A stretch of 29,039 bases of DNA, taken from positions 1-29,039 of the forward strand of contig CAYHZL010000021.1 of assembly GCA_964361075.1 (NCBI GenBank), written 5' to 3'. Under the pieces are notes generated by a model, which made no database searches, was not told the DNA's origin, and saw nothing but the letters and a program-made list of their open reading frames with translations. Numbering within the stretch: position 1 is the stretch's first letter; each line of letters opens with the position of its first letter. The translations under genes were made by a program, and so were the position numbers. The stretch comes from CAYHZL01 sp964361075. Its GTDB lineage: Bacteria; Bacteroidota; Ignavibacteria; UBA10030; UBA8401. This document shows positions 1 to 8,708 of the stretch, in pieces.

Positions 1-2
1 GG

Positions 3-842
3 AGTCCGACATGGACTCATCTTCAAAACGGAAAAATATTTCTTATAGAAGATCTTTTCGGTTGGAAACTAATTGCTGCTGTTGGTGTCGCAATGGTCGG
101 CTCTGTCTTTTCCAGTGATGCGTGGAATAACATCACATTTACTGCCGGTGAAGTAATCAATCCGAAAAGAAATATTCCGTTAAGTTTAGCACTCGGTACA
201 GGAATTGTAACACTCTTATACATTCTTGCAAACGTTGCATACATTCTCGTCCTTCCTATTCATGGTATTCCCAGCGGCAGTGATGTTGTCGCTCGCGGAA
301 TTCAATTTGCCACTTCAGATCGAGTTGGTACTGCAACCGCTTCGTTAGTTTTTGGCGAAAGCGCGGCTGTTGTTATGGCGGTGCTTATTATGATTTCAAC
401 ATTTGGCTGCAATAATGGGTTAATACTTTCCGGCGCACGTGTCTATTACGCAATGGCAAAGGATAAATTATTTTTTCAGAAAGCCGGCGAGTTGAACACG
501 CACTCTGTTCCGGCGTGGGCATTAGTTGCACAAGCTGTATGGGCAAGCGCGTTATGCCTTTCCGGAAGCTACGGCGATTTACTTGACTACGTAATTTTTG
601 CTGCGCTCGTTTTTTATATTCTTACTGTCGCGGGGATTTTTATTTTACGGAAGAAACAACCGAATACAGAACGACCCTACAAAGCATTTGGTTATCCTTT
701 TATTCCATCAATCTACATTCTCCTTGCAACAACGATGTGTATTATTTTACTTCTTTACAAGCCAACATACACATGGCCCGGCGTTGGTATCGTGTTGACT
801 GGAATCCCGGTGTATTATGGATGGAAAAAGTTTTTGAAATGA
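3..842 (+). CDS. APC-family amino acid permease, 3' part (5' end outside window)
   Basis: The reading frame is open from the first in-frame codon at base 3 to the TGA at 840-842, so the true start lies upstream; the first internal ATG is at 93. The visible 279 residues are strongly hydrophobic, with about six to seven membrane segments. They carry features typical of APC-superfamily transporters: a segment around DAWNNITFTAGEVINPKRNIP (the conserved loop after TM6), then helices with the STFGCNNGLILSGARVYYAMAKD block and a short cytoplasmic RKKQPNTERPYKAFGYPF block before the last helices. Family knowledge gives proton-coupled or exchange transport of amino acids across the inner membrane; the substrate cannot be told from sequence. 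It ends in a short basic tail and is followed by a strong terminator. The 5' truncation is only the window edge. Confidence 0.88.
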   Translation, partial: SPTWTHLQNGKIFLIEDLFGWKLIAAVGVAMVGSVFSSDAWNNITFTAGEVINPKRNIPLSLALGTGIVTLLYILANVAYILVLPIHGIPSGSDVVARGIQFATSDRVGTATASLVFGESAAVVMAVLIMISTFGCNNGLILSGARVYYAMAKDKLFFQKAGELNTHSVPAWALVAQAVWASALCLSGSYGDLLDYVIFAALVFYILTVAGIFILRKKQPNTERPYKAFGYPFIPSIYILLATTMCIILLLYKPTYTWPGVGIVLTGIPVYYGWKKFLK

Positions 843-864
843 AAACTAATTGTCGACAAATATA

Positions 865-890
865 AAACCCGCCTTTCGGCGGGTTTGGTT
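865..890 (+). terminator. Rho-independent terminator after the permease
   Basis: A perfect 9-bp stem, AAACCCGCC / GGCGGGTTT, with a 4-nt TTTC loop, lies 23 bases after the permease stop. The descending arm ends in TTT followed by GGTT, so the U-tract is short but the stem is strong. Confidence 0.8.
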
Positions 891-949
891 ATTCGGTGCA
901 AGCCATGACATCTCGTATCATCTGATACTATTTCATCAACAACAATTTC

Positions 950-1035
950 GATGTCTGACGCGAAGCGTCTGACATCTTCTTTAGCATAAAAAACGTCAGA
1001 CAGCAAAAAAATCGCTGTCAGACGTTTTTGAACTA
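950..1035. repeat. Two consecutive hairpins built on a GTC(T/A)GAC core
   Basis: The first hairpin (950-976) has 12-nt arms starting GATGTCTGACGC, a GAA loop and one T-T mismatch. The second (about 992-1035) has 13-nt arms, AACGTCAGACAGC / GCTGTCAGACGTT, with one A-A mismatch, a 9-nt loop and flanking A and T runs. Both carry the same GTC(T/A)GAC core. The second can terminate transcription in either direction and sits just beyond the stop of the minus-strand giant gene at 1044. The 11-mer GATGTCTGACG recurs at 28964-28974. Confidence 0.6.
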
Positions 1036-1043
1036 CCACTAAC

Positions 1044-4000
1044 TTACTTCATCAGCAATAACTTCTTCACTTGATTAAACAACTGCTTCTTTTCACCATT
1101 CACAGAAGTTGCTGTTATCCTATAAATATACATCCCGCTCGATATTCCATTTGCATTCCAGTTATAAAAATAATAACCGGGAGTAAGCTGGTCATTCACG
1201 AGTGTTGTCACTTCTCTACCTATAACATCATATACTTTTAATGACACATTGCTCGCTTCGGGCAAACCAAACTTAATTGTTGTAGTTGGATTGAACGGAT
1301 TCGGAAAGTTTTGCGAAAGTGAATAGACTGTCGGTATTTCGTTTTCTTTCTGTACCGATGTAGTAGTTACCACAACTTCAGTTGAAGGATTACTACCATT
1401 ACCGGAATAATCTACCGCAATAATTTTGTAATAATATTTTGTTTTTAGTTTAATAGAATTATCTGCATACGAAGTATCTGCAACATTTTTCAACAAATTT
1501 GCAACACCGGGTATAAATCCTTGAACCGTATCACGGTAAATTTGATAATATTGCAAATCTTTGTCAGCAACAGCATTCCATTTTAACTGCACTGCGTTCA
1601 CACCGCTAACACTTACAAACGATGCTGCTAAACCATTTGGTACTTGCGGAGAAAGATTATCTACTGAATACCCGCTGTCTGATTTTGAGACAGCAAATAT
1701 ATCTGCACTTGCACCATGCGATGAAACTTGAAATGTTGACCAGACCATTCCTTTTGCTTTTGTAGAATCGAATAATGTCGGAACAACAGCGGCATACATT
1801 GTATCATTCAATACTAATGTTTCGAACACACGAATAAATGTAAGCATTGATGTTGTATCTCGCCGCCAAATTCCAAATTTCGTAATGCCGCTTGCTGCTG
1901 CCGGAGACGAAACACTCCATTGGACAGTTACTTGTTTGCCGTTATCATTTGGCACATCTTTAATCGAAGTAATTTTTGGAGTTGGAATTGTAACAGGCGA
2001 AGAACCTCGGAAAAGGTTTAATGCAAATACACGGTTGCTTCCAAACCTTAAGCCTAAACCAGATTGACCAGGTATTGTTTGGAATGATTGCGAAAAAATA
2101 TTTACATCACCCAATACAATAATTCGACCGCTTCCTATATTTACTTTTGCACCAAGTGGAATTGTTGAGTACGCTGTTGACGGCAACACCATTCCGTTTG
2201 TTATTTCGTCTATTTTGTATGTTGATGAAAAATCAGTAACCGGAGATAAATTATTCGACTGTATCGAAATGCTTTCTCCGTCATTAATGAATTGTTCAAA
2301 ACGATTTTTCTTTACTGTGATATTTTCAAACGATGAACCGTACACCGCTTGATTTGAGCCACCTGGAGATGTCGTCATAATTATTTGCGCCGGTGATACA
2401 ACGCTGATGCTTGCCGAAGCAAAAACGCCAAGAGTATCAACTCCAACAAAAAGATTACCATCCTTTGCAAAATTTGAAACTTTAATCCAGTACGGACGAC
2501 CTAAAATTGATTGTGTAGAATCTTTTATGAATGTGCTGTCAATTTTTATTCCTGTATTCCAACCAGTATCGCTTAACAATATATTTTGATTATTACGTCC
2601 AAAAGCTCCGCTATGGTCGCCTAATAATACAAACGAACCGCCGCTCTTCACAAAATTTTGTATTTGAGAAACTTCTGAAGTTGTAAACAAATCTTTTTGT
2701 GTTATAGAAACCAAATAATCATAACCGGTAGGATTAAAAACAGTTTGGTTTGTAATAACATTGTGTCCGGCTGTACGTAATAAATTTAAAGTCTCCGCAA
2801 AATAATTTGAATCGATACTATTACCATAAAAACCATGCTTTGTATCGACCAAAATCTTTTTCGGAGTTTGAACAGCTTGAACACCATACCCGGTAACAGG
2901 AATGGTAAGCGTATTCGGCATATTGCTCGAATTATTTGTAACTGTTAATGCGGCTTTTGCAAAACCAGCAACAGCGGCGTTGTATCGAATAACAATATTT
3001 TGCGATTGACCCGGAGCTAAATTGTATGCACCGCCACCGGAAACAATTGTAAACCAATTATTAAATCCGGCAAGCGAAATATTTCCTGAAAGATTAGCTG
3101 CTGAAATTGCACTGTCAATAAGTGAAATTGTAATATCCGATGTTTGACCAATCCGTATGCCAATAAAGTCTATATCAGTTTGAGTAATACCCATTTTAGC
3201 AGAAGGTTGTAATACAGTAATTATCGGATCAAGATTCGGGAGTGTTTGATCAGCATCAACAAAATAAAATTCACGATTGTGACTTACTGTATTTTGATCT
3301 AATTCCCAACCACTATTAGAAAATTTATTCGGCGGGAATGCACGGAATTTAAATTCTAATTTTTGTCCCGGCGTTGTATTAATTGGAACTGAATACGAAT
3401 AAATATTTCCGCCAATACTTTGCATTCTTGTTGTACTATTCCAACCATTAAAGGAACCATTTACAATAATTGAATCAGTTGCCGGATTAAAACCTGCACC
3501 AACCAAACGGTTCATATCGGCGCGAAATGTAATTGTATGTGTAACCGGAACCGGATTGATTACTTGTCCACGTACAAACATTTGAATTGCGGGAACAAGA
3601 TTGGAACCAAAACAAGTTACATACGATGAATCTCCGCCAGAGCTAAATGCAATACCACGCGGACGAATATTTATTTTTGATTCAAGACCATTGTTTACAT
3701 CATTCCATTTTATACTATCAACAATTGCGTTGATACTTGGATTGAATGCATACCATGTGTTAAATGTAAAATTAGAAGCCGGTATATCATTTCCACTACC
3801 TGAACTTACCCACAAATTATTTGTTTTCGGATCCCAACTCATGGATTCAACTGACATACCCCGTAATAACGTATCTTGCATCCCACGATTTACATACGGA
3901 CCCAACACTCCATTTTGACTAACATAACGATAGACAGCTTTATTTGTATAACCGGCAAAATATACTTCATTTCCGTTTCCACTTACGGCAACAACACGAG

Positions 4001-7000
4001 AGAAACCTGATGTTGTATCAATAACTTTACCGATATAATTAAAATTCTTATCAAATATTTTTATTGATCCACCAGGAATAACATGCGCAGTAAATATATT
4101 TCCATTCTTATCCACTGCGGCTGCCGTTAATGTTGAGCCGGGCGTCGGAATTACTTTATTCATTCCGGCACCGGTTTTATAATTTACTCGATAAAGAATA
4201 TCAAAAGAAGAAACGATGATGTTTCCATTTTCATCTTTTGTTAAACCTCGATTGCTATTAAATAACGTATCAGAAACTCCATTTACTGAAATTATTTTGA
4301 TTGGTGAAAATGCTGCTTGCGTTCCGTTTGGATTGAAAACATAAATAGATCGAGTAGGTACCAATTGATTATTTGAATTCTTTATGCTATCTGTTACACC
4401 AAACGCTTGAAACCAAATCTTTCCATCCGGATCTACAGTAATACCATGACCGCCAGACGTTACCTTAAATCCGTCATTCGGAAATGACTTTGCAAAGTTC
4501 CAAGATGCTCCGGTAGGTTGCAATCCTTTAATATTTGGGCGAACTGGTGGAAGTATAGAACTTCCAGTAAACACATACTTTCTGTTCGGGTCGGATTCCC
4601 ATCCACCATTAAATTTATTTTCAGGAAATACTTTGAATTTGTACTGAATTGTATCGCCAGCATAACCTGCATACCGAATTGTATCTTGCCAAATAGTTGT
4701 AGAGCCAAGACGATACATTTTGTGTTTCGAACCCCATCTATTAAATTGGCCATTCACCACTATCGAATCTGTTACCGGATTAAACCCTGCTAACATCAAT
4801 GAATCCATATTGGCTTGGAAAGTAATCAAAGACGTATTATCAACAGAAGTATCAATTTTAACTGCTCCAAAATTATCAAAAAGTATTACACCGGAAGCTG
4901 TTCCATTATTTGGAATACCTGGTGTTGTCCACTCTATATTGAAGCCAACAATTTTATTTAAATCCAGCATACCATTATTATCTTTTCCAGAAAAACCGGG
5001 CAACGAAAATCCTTTATCATTCGGATTTATCAATCCATTATCTTTTAATGGAATAAGTAATCTATTCCACCCAGAAGCAGTTTCAAACACACCTTTCTTT
5101 TCGAAATACCATTCTTCATGATCAGCCGGATCTGTTTGGTATTTTGAAAGTCCACCGGCATCCCACAATTTTATACGTAAATTTACAAGACCGGGTTTTG
5201 AAGAAGGTGTTTGATTGTAGTACCACAAACTAAGATAGTTTGCTGAAGAAAGATCAATAGAGGTTGCATTGTTTGGAAAACGAGATGTGTAAAGGTAAAT
5301 AAATCCTCCGTATGTTTCCGAACTATGAACTGTCCATGTGGCTTTCATTGCTGCTAAACCTTCAATAGGTGAAGGACTTGCACTATTGTTGGTCAATGTT
5401 AATGAACCAACTCCGCTCCATCCTTTTGTAAAATTCGGATCACTCGCCGCTTGATCAAAATTATTGAGCACGGTGGATGATGGATTTGTTGCGTACTTAA
5501 GAATAGAACCACTGTTGGTTACAACCCATCCATTATTTTCAGAAGTATACGAAACATCATACAAGAATTCTGTTGTTCCCAAATTTTGTTGAACCCAAGT
5601 AGAACCCGCATCGGTTGTTTTCATCAGTAACCCTCTACTGCCAACCATCCATCCAAATGTTGGAGTTACATTTTTTAAAAATTGCACTTGGTTTGTTAAT
5701 CCAACAAGATTATATAACGGAGACCATGCATTACCGGCATTGTTCGTTTTTCTAATATTATCGTATGATGCGCTATTCAAGGCAACACCAAAAGTTTCGT
5801 TAGCAAAACCAATTCCGTTCACCCATCCCAAAGGTTGTCCTATTATTGTCCATGTAAGTCCCGCATCAATGCTTCGTAAAACTTTGCCATAAGCAGTACC
5901 AAAATAAATTGAATTCCCTACAACATCCAGTGCGCCCAGATATGCAAAATCCAACGAATCTGTAAATGGAATATTTGTATTACGGACCCATGATGTACCA
6001 GCATCGGTGCTACGAAGAATGACCAACTTATCACTTTTTGAAGTTGCATCTCCGAGTGCAACAAGGTTTGTTCCAACTAATTTTATTTTATCAATATAGC
6101 TTCCTGCAACACTTGCAGTCACATTCCATGTTGTACCACCATTGGTAGTTGAATAAATATTTCCGTTCCAATCTCCAACCCATGCCTGTTGTGAAGAATA
6201 TGCCTCAACAGTTGATAGCGATGCGTTGTTTGGAAGATTACCCTTTGCACTAAACCATGTTGCCCCGCCATTAGTAGTTTTCATCACTACCGGAAAATTT
6301 GAAGTGTAATTTTTACCAACTGCAAATACAGTATTGTTGTCTACTGCTTTTACAGCGTAAAAATTAATTGTGTCTCCAAATTGTTTTGCCCAGTTTACAT
6401 CTGCCGGCTTAGGCGGTGTAATTGCAAAGAAATTACTTGTTACAAAGTTTGCAGTATTCGCTGCATCACTAATACGAATTTGCGCTTGAGCAGTTTGTGT
6501 TGTTGAAACTAACCACCGAAAATTTCCAATTGTTCCATCAAATCCGTTTGCAATAACAAACCACGATGTATCCGTGCTTCGCTTCCACGCAATATTAATT
6601 TTTGAAATTCCCGGATCTACATTCCAACTAATATTTTGTAAACTTCCTGCTTCCCAACTTTGTCCACCAACTGGAGCATTGAGTGTAATTGAAGATTGGG
6701 AAACATAATCTACAACAACATACATTCCCCAATCATAACCACGGTTATGCCATCCAGGATTATTCTGACTTGTATTTCGTTCTAACTCATAAAACTTTAA
6801 CGAGTGACTTTGTACACCAGTAAGTTGTATTGCAGATAATTCCATACGAACATCATTACCATTGCTGTTATTCACATCGGTAATTTTTGAATCGTTTTGT
6901 AATGTAAATCCAATTAATTCACCTGCGCTAAATTTTAAAGTATCGCCATACGCAGGCAATTGAAATCCTTGCCACTTATTCGTATCAAGCGTAAATTGAA

Positions 7001-7682
7001 CACCACCAAGATGCCAGTTTGCTTCTATCCCTAACGGATCAAAAGACATTGTATTCGGATCATTATTTTTTCCTGAAATAAAATTTGAATTCGTTGCTTC
7101 ATTTTTAAATGGCGTTACTAATCCATCGTTGTCATTTAATTTACTGTACCATCCAAGGTTTCCATTGCTGTATGCAATACCAGTATCCGAAACAGCGTTA
7201 AGGGGTAACGTTTTTAATCTTGGATTTGCTCTCCACGCACGAACAATACCTTTGCCGGTATTGCCTTTCAGGACATAATTTCTCCACCAAAATTCTTTGA
7301 CAACACCACTACCCTGCGGAACGTACCATTGAAATGCAACATCTTGATGATTAAAACCAAAATTTGTGGTCAATAAAGTGTCATAGTTAAAATATTTTAT
7401 TGTTGATTGAACACTACTCCTTTTGTTGGGCGAAATTTCGTTAGAACTTGCTATCGCCTCTTTTTCTACTTCACTATTAAATTTATTTTTTGATCTCTGA
7501 AGAAGTTGAACATTGTTTTGTTGTATCTTTTCATGTTTTGCAATTGCAGTGCGTACTAACTCGCCAGGCTTTAAAAGAATCGCCTCTTGTTCACCTGTTT
7601 GTTTTATATGCAGCAATACTCGTTGTTGCGCGAAGCCCATAAATGAGCAAAACAATATCAAAACAACTAACAACTTTTTCAT
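1044..7682 (-). CDS. Giant secreted multidomain protein with T9SS type A sorting tail
   Basis: A 2212-residue exported protein, probably surface-attached or released through the type IX system. It begins with a signal peptide (MKKLLVVLILFCSFMGFA, then QQ). Visible modules: a beta-rich region to about 425; YCF48/BNR-like repeats (TTNGGATW, STDAGTSW, TTDAGSTW) about 425-735; a jelly-roll-like carbohydrate-binding region about 740-950; a CBM-like unit with FNPVTDSIVVNGQFN about 950-1055; an NHL/SMP-30-like propeller about 1055-1365; a second CBM-like unit with FNPATDSIIVNGSFN about 1385-1480; an ASH-like beta domain about 1495-1595; a Rossmann-like GIFT/DUF4350-type region about 1605-1880; two FN3-like domains about 1900-2105; and the C-terminal sorting domain with QNFPNPFNP about 2112-2212. 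No catalytic residues are recognised; adhesion or glycan binding is inferred. AGGAGG at 7687-7692 supports the ATG. It is a single-gene unit. Confidence 0.87.
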   Translation of the reverse strand: MKKLLVVLILFCSFMGFAQQRVLLHIKQTGEQEAILLKPGELVRTAIAKHEKIQQNNVQLLQRSKNKFNSEVEKEAIASSNEISPNKRSSVQSTIKYFNYDTLLTTNFGFNHQDVAFQWYVPQGSGVVKEFWWRNYVLKGNTGKGIVRAWRANPRLKTLPLNAVSDTGIAYSNGNLGWYSKLNDNDGLVTPFKNEATNSNFISGKNNDPNTMSFDPLGIEANWHLGGVQFTLDTNKWQGFQLPAYGDTLKFSAGELIGFTLQNDSKITDVNNSNGNDVRMELSAIQLTGVQSHSLKFYELERNTSQNNPGWHNRGYDWGMYVVVDYVSQSSITLNAPVGGQSWEAGSLQNISWNVDPGISKINIAWKRSTDTSWFVIANGFDGTIGNFRWLVSTTQTAQAQIRISDAANTANFVTSNFFAITPPKPADVNWAKQFGDTINFYAVKAVDNNTVFAVGKNYTSNFPVVMKTTNGGATWFSAKGNLPNNASLSTVEAYSSQQAWVGDWNGNIYSTTNGGTTWNVTASVAGSYIDKIKLVGTNLVALGDATSKSDKLVILRSTDAGTSWVRNTNIPFTDSLDFAYLGALDVVGNSIYFGTAYGKVLRSIDAGLTWTIIGQPLGWVNGIGFANETFGVALNSASYDNIRKTNNAGNAWSPLYNLVGLTNQVQFLKNVTPTFGWMVGSRGLLMKTTDAGSTWVQQNLGTTEFLYDVSYTSENNGWVVTNSGSILKYATNPSSTVLNNFDQAASDPNFTKGWSGVGSLTLTNNSASPSPIEGLAAMKATWTVHSSETYGGFIYLYTSRFPNNATSIDLSSANYLSLWYYNQTPSSKPGLVNLRIKLWDAGGLSKYQTDPADHEEWYFEKKGVFETASGWNRLLIPLKDNGLINPNDKGFSLPGFSGKDNNGMLDLNKIVGFNIEWTTPGIPNNGTASGVILFDNFGAVKIDTSVDNTSLITFQANMDSLMLAGFNPVTDSIVVNGQFNRWGSKHKMYRLGSTTIWQDTIRYAGYAGDTIQYKFKVFPENKFNGGWESDPNRKYVFTGSSILPPVRPNIKGLQPTGASWNFAKSFPNDGFKVTSGGHGITVDPDGKIWFQAFGVTDSIKNSNNQLVPTRSIYVFNPNGTQAAFSPIKIISVNGVSDTLFNSNRGLTKDENGNIIVSSFDILYRVNYKTGAGMNKVIPTPGSTLTAAAVDKNGNIFTAHVIPGGSIKIFDKNFNYIGKVIDTTSGFSRVVAVSGNGNEVYFAGYTNKAVYRYVSQNGVLGPYVNRGMQDTLLRGMSVESMSWDPKTNNLWVSSGSGNDIPASNFTFNTWYAFNPSINAIVDSIKWNDVNNGLESKINIRPRGIAFSSGGDSSYVTCFGSNLVPAIQMFVRGQVINPVPVTHTITFRADMNRLVGAGFNPATDSIIVNGSFNGWNSTTRMQSIGGNIYSYSVPINTTPGQKLEFKFRAFPPNKFSNSGWELDQNTVSHNREFYFVDADQTLPNLDPIITVLQPSAKMGITQTDIDFIGIRIGQTSDITISLIDSAISAANLSGNISLAGFNNWFTIVSGGGAYNLAPGQSQNIVIRYNAAVAGFAKAALTVTNNSSNMPNTLTIPVTGYGVQAVQTPKKILVDTKHGFYGNSIDSNYFAETLNLLRTAGHNVITNQTVFNPTGYDYLVSITQKDLFTTSEVSQIQNFVKSGGSFVLLGDHSGAFGRNNQNILLSDTGWNTGIKIDSTFIKDSTQSILGRPYWIKVSNFAKDGNLFVGVDTLGVFASASISVVSPAQIIMTTSPGGSNQAVYGSSFENITVKKNRFEQFINDGESISIQSNNLSPVTDFSSTYKIDEITNGMVLPSTAYSTIPLGAKVNIGSGRIIVLGDVNIFSQSFQTIPGQSGLGLRFGSNRVFALNLFRGSSPVTIPTPKITSIKDVPNDNGKQVTVQWSVSSPAAASGITKFGIWRRDTTSMLTFIRVFETLVLNDTMYAAVVPTLFDSTKAKGMVWSTFQVSSHGASADIFAVSKSDSGYSVDNLSPQVPNGLAASFVSVSGVNAVQLKWNAVADKDLQYYQIYRDTVQGFIPGVANLLKNVADTSYADNSIKLKTKYYYKIIAVDYSGNGSNPSTEVVVTTTSVQKENEIPTVYSLSQNFPNPFNPTTTIKFGLPEASNVSLKVYDVIGREVTTLVNDQLTPGYYFYNWNANGISSGMYIYRITATSVNGEKKQLFNQVKKLLLMK

Positions 7683-7686
7683 ATTT

Positions 7687-7741
7687 CCTCCTATTAAGTG
7701 AATGTGTTATTAAAGTATTATTACCTGAATTTGGTGACAAA
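7687..7741 (-). promoter_or_regulatory. Candidate Bacteroidetes-type promoter and strong RBS of the giant secreted protein
   Basis: On the minus strand TTTG (plus 7738-7741) is followed after 20 nt by TACTTTAA (plus 7710-7717), close to the Bacteroidetes TTTG-N19/20-TAnnTTTG pattern, and then by AGGAGG (plus 7687-7692) four bases before the ATG. The promoter call is by pattern only. Confidence 0.4.
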
Positions 7742-7814
7742 ATAATTGATTGTTACCATTCCAAACATTTGCTCAGTTTCTTTTTGAAATAATATGCTTT
7801 ATTTTTATTTCCCT

Positions 7815-7845
7815 CGCATCACATAATTACGGTATTTTTAAAAAA
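7815..7845 (+). repeat. 31-nt direct repeat, left copy, flanking the VapBC-like pair
   Basis: CGCATC, one variable base, then CATAATTACGGTATTT, TT and six A. It recurs at 8611-8641 with a single difference (A versus C at the seventh base). The two copies bracket the toxin-antitoxin pair in the same orientation, 796 bp apart. Confidence 0.75.
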
Positions 7846-7860
7846 TGGCAATTTCCCATT

Positions 7861-7902
7861 TTTGCTTCTCAGTGGCGAGAGTTGTATATTTTCAAAAAAG
7901 GA
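7861..7902 (+). promoter_or_regulatory. Candidate promoter and RBS of the VapBC-like operon
   Basis: TTTG (7861-7864), a 20-nt spacer and TATATTTT (7885-7892) resemble the Bacteroidetes promoter. A purine-rich AAAAGGAAA follows, ending about 8 nt before the ATG at 7912. This supports the short antitoxin start rather than an upstream ATG at 7750. Confidence 0.4.
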
Positions 7903-7911
7903 AATACTACT

Positions 7912-8148
7912 ATGCAAAAATCTTCCGCCGACAGTATTTATAACAAACACCTAAAAGCACTCCCGGTTGAGCAGCAATTAGAAATCATTGAAGTGATTGC
8001 CGAAAAAGTGTCCGATTCTTTACGAAAACTGCAACCTTCAACAAAAAACATCCTCGATCTAGAAGGTGTTGGTGCTGACCTATGGAATACAGTTGATGCT
8101 CAAATGTATGTCAATACTCTCCGTAACGAATGGAATAACCGCCCGTGA
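7912..8148 (+). CDS. Putative antitoxin of a VapBC-type toxin-antitoxin pair
   Basis: A 78-residue, mostly charged and helical protein (MQKSSADSIYNKHLKALPVE...). It matches no domain I can name with certainty. Its assignment as antitoxin is inferred from position: it precedes a clear PIN-domain gene, and its stop overlaps that gene's start by four bases (GTGA at 8145-8148), a translational coupling typical of VapBC operons. The N-terminal half would be the place for DNA binding and autorepression; the C-terminal part (LWNTVDAQMYVNTLRNEWNNRP) could be the strand or helix that blocks the PIN active site. The frame is open further upstream to 7750, but that extension is hydrophobic and unlike the rest, and it spans the repeat and the predicted promoter, so the start at 7912 is preferred. 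Confidence 0.68.
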   Translation: MQKSSADSIYNKHLKALPVEQQLEIIEVIAEKVSDSLRKLQPSTKNILDLEGVGADLWNTVDAQMYVNTLRNEWNNRP

Positions 8149-8588
8149 ATGTTGCAGAAACATTTTCATCTTTTCGAACAGTCGGTGTTGATACATCACC
8201 GTTCATTTACCTTATCGAGCGTTCACCGAAATATATCAATGCAACGCGGGAATGTTTTCGGCTTGTATCTTCAGGAAAAATTCAAGCCGTAACATCTGTA
8301 CTGACTCTCACCGAATTATTAACACAGCCGCTGAAAACACACAATACCATTCTTGCAGAACAGTATCGAGAATTTCTTTTTCACAGTTACAATCTTTCAG
8401 TTCATCCCCTTGGTATAGCAGAAGCCGAGATTGCTTCATCACTTCGTGCGGAGTATTCGCTGCGAACGCCCGATGCTTTGCAACTGGCAACTGCTATTGC
8501 ATCGGGGTGTGATGCTTTTCTTACAAATGATTCAAATTTGTTGCGCGTTGACAAAATTCGTATCATTACATTAGACTCCTTATTATAA
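8145..8588 (+). CDS. PIN-domain ribonuclease toxin (VapC-like)
   Basis: A 147-residue PIN protein of normal VapC length. All expected acidic metal ligands are present: D16 in VDTSPFIYLIE, E57 in LTLTELL, D110 in RTPDALQLATAIA, and N128-D129 in FLTND. The family cleaves RNA, often tRNA, in a Mg2+/Mn2+-dependent way and is neutralised by its partner antitoxin. The start is GTG at 8145, overlapping the antitoxin stop by four bases; no in-frame ATG is available nearby. The protein appears intact. Both genes lie between two direct repeats, which suggests that the pair moved or was captured as a cassette. Confidence 0.88.
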   Translation: MNVAETFSSFRTVGVDTSPFIYLIERSPKYINATRECFRLVSSGKIQAVTSVLTLTELLTQPLKTHNTILAEQYREFLFHSYNLSVHPLGIAEAEIASSLRAEYSLRTPDALQLATAIASGCDAFLTNDSNLLRVDKIRIITLDSLL

Positions 8589-8610
8589 TTTTTTACTTCT
8601 GCATCTTCCC

Positions 8611-8641
8611 CGCATCCCATAATTACGGTATTTTTAAAAAA
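8611..8641 (+). repeat. 31-nt direct repeat, right copy, flanking the VapBC-like pair
   Basis: Second copy of the repeat at 7815-7845, one base different, starting 22 nt after the PIN gene stop. A degenerate relative (CATAATTTCAGTATTTCC then A-run) lies at 12923-12948, and a shorter one (GACATAATTTTTT) at about 22531-22543, so the unit is a dispersed repeat. Confidence 0.72.
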
Positions 8642-8708
8642 GACTATTTTCTCCGATAATGTGTTTGCTTTTCATTCTGCGATTTTATAGAATCTAAAAG
8701 CCTCATTT

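Noticed and set aside
815..1039. 74-residue minus-strand ORF between the permease and the giant gene
   Set aside because: It is made mainly of the terminator and the GTC(T/A)GAC hairpins; no domain or ribosome site.
7750..7911. N-terminal extension of the antitoxin frame from an ATG at 7750
   Set aside because: It crosses the 31-nt repeat and the predicted promoter, has an unrelated hydrophobic composition and no ribosome site, while the ATG at 7912 has one.
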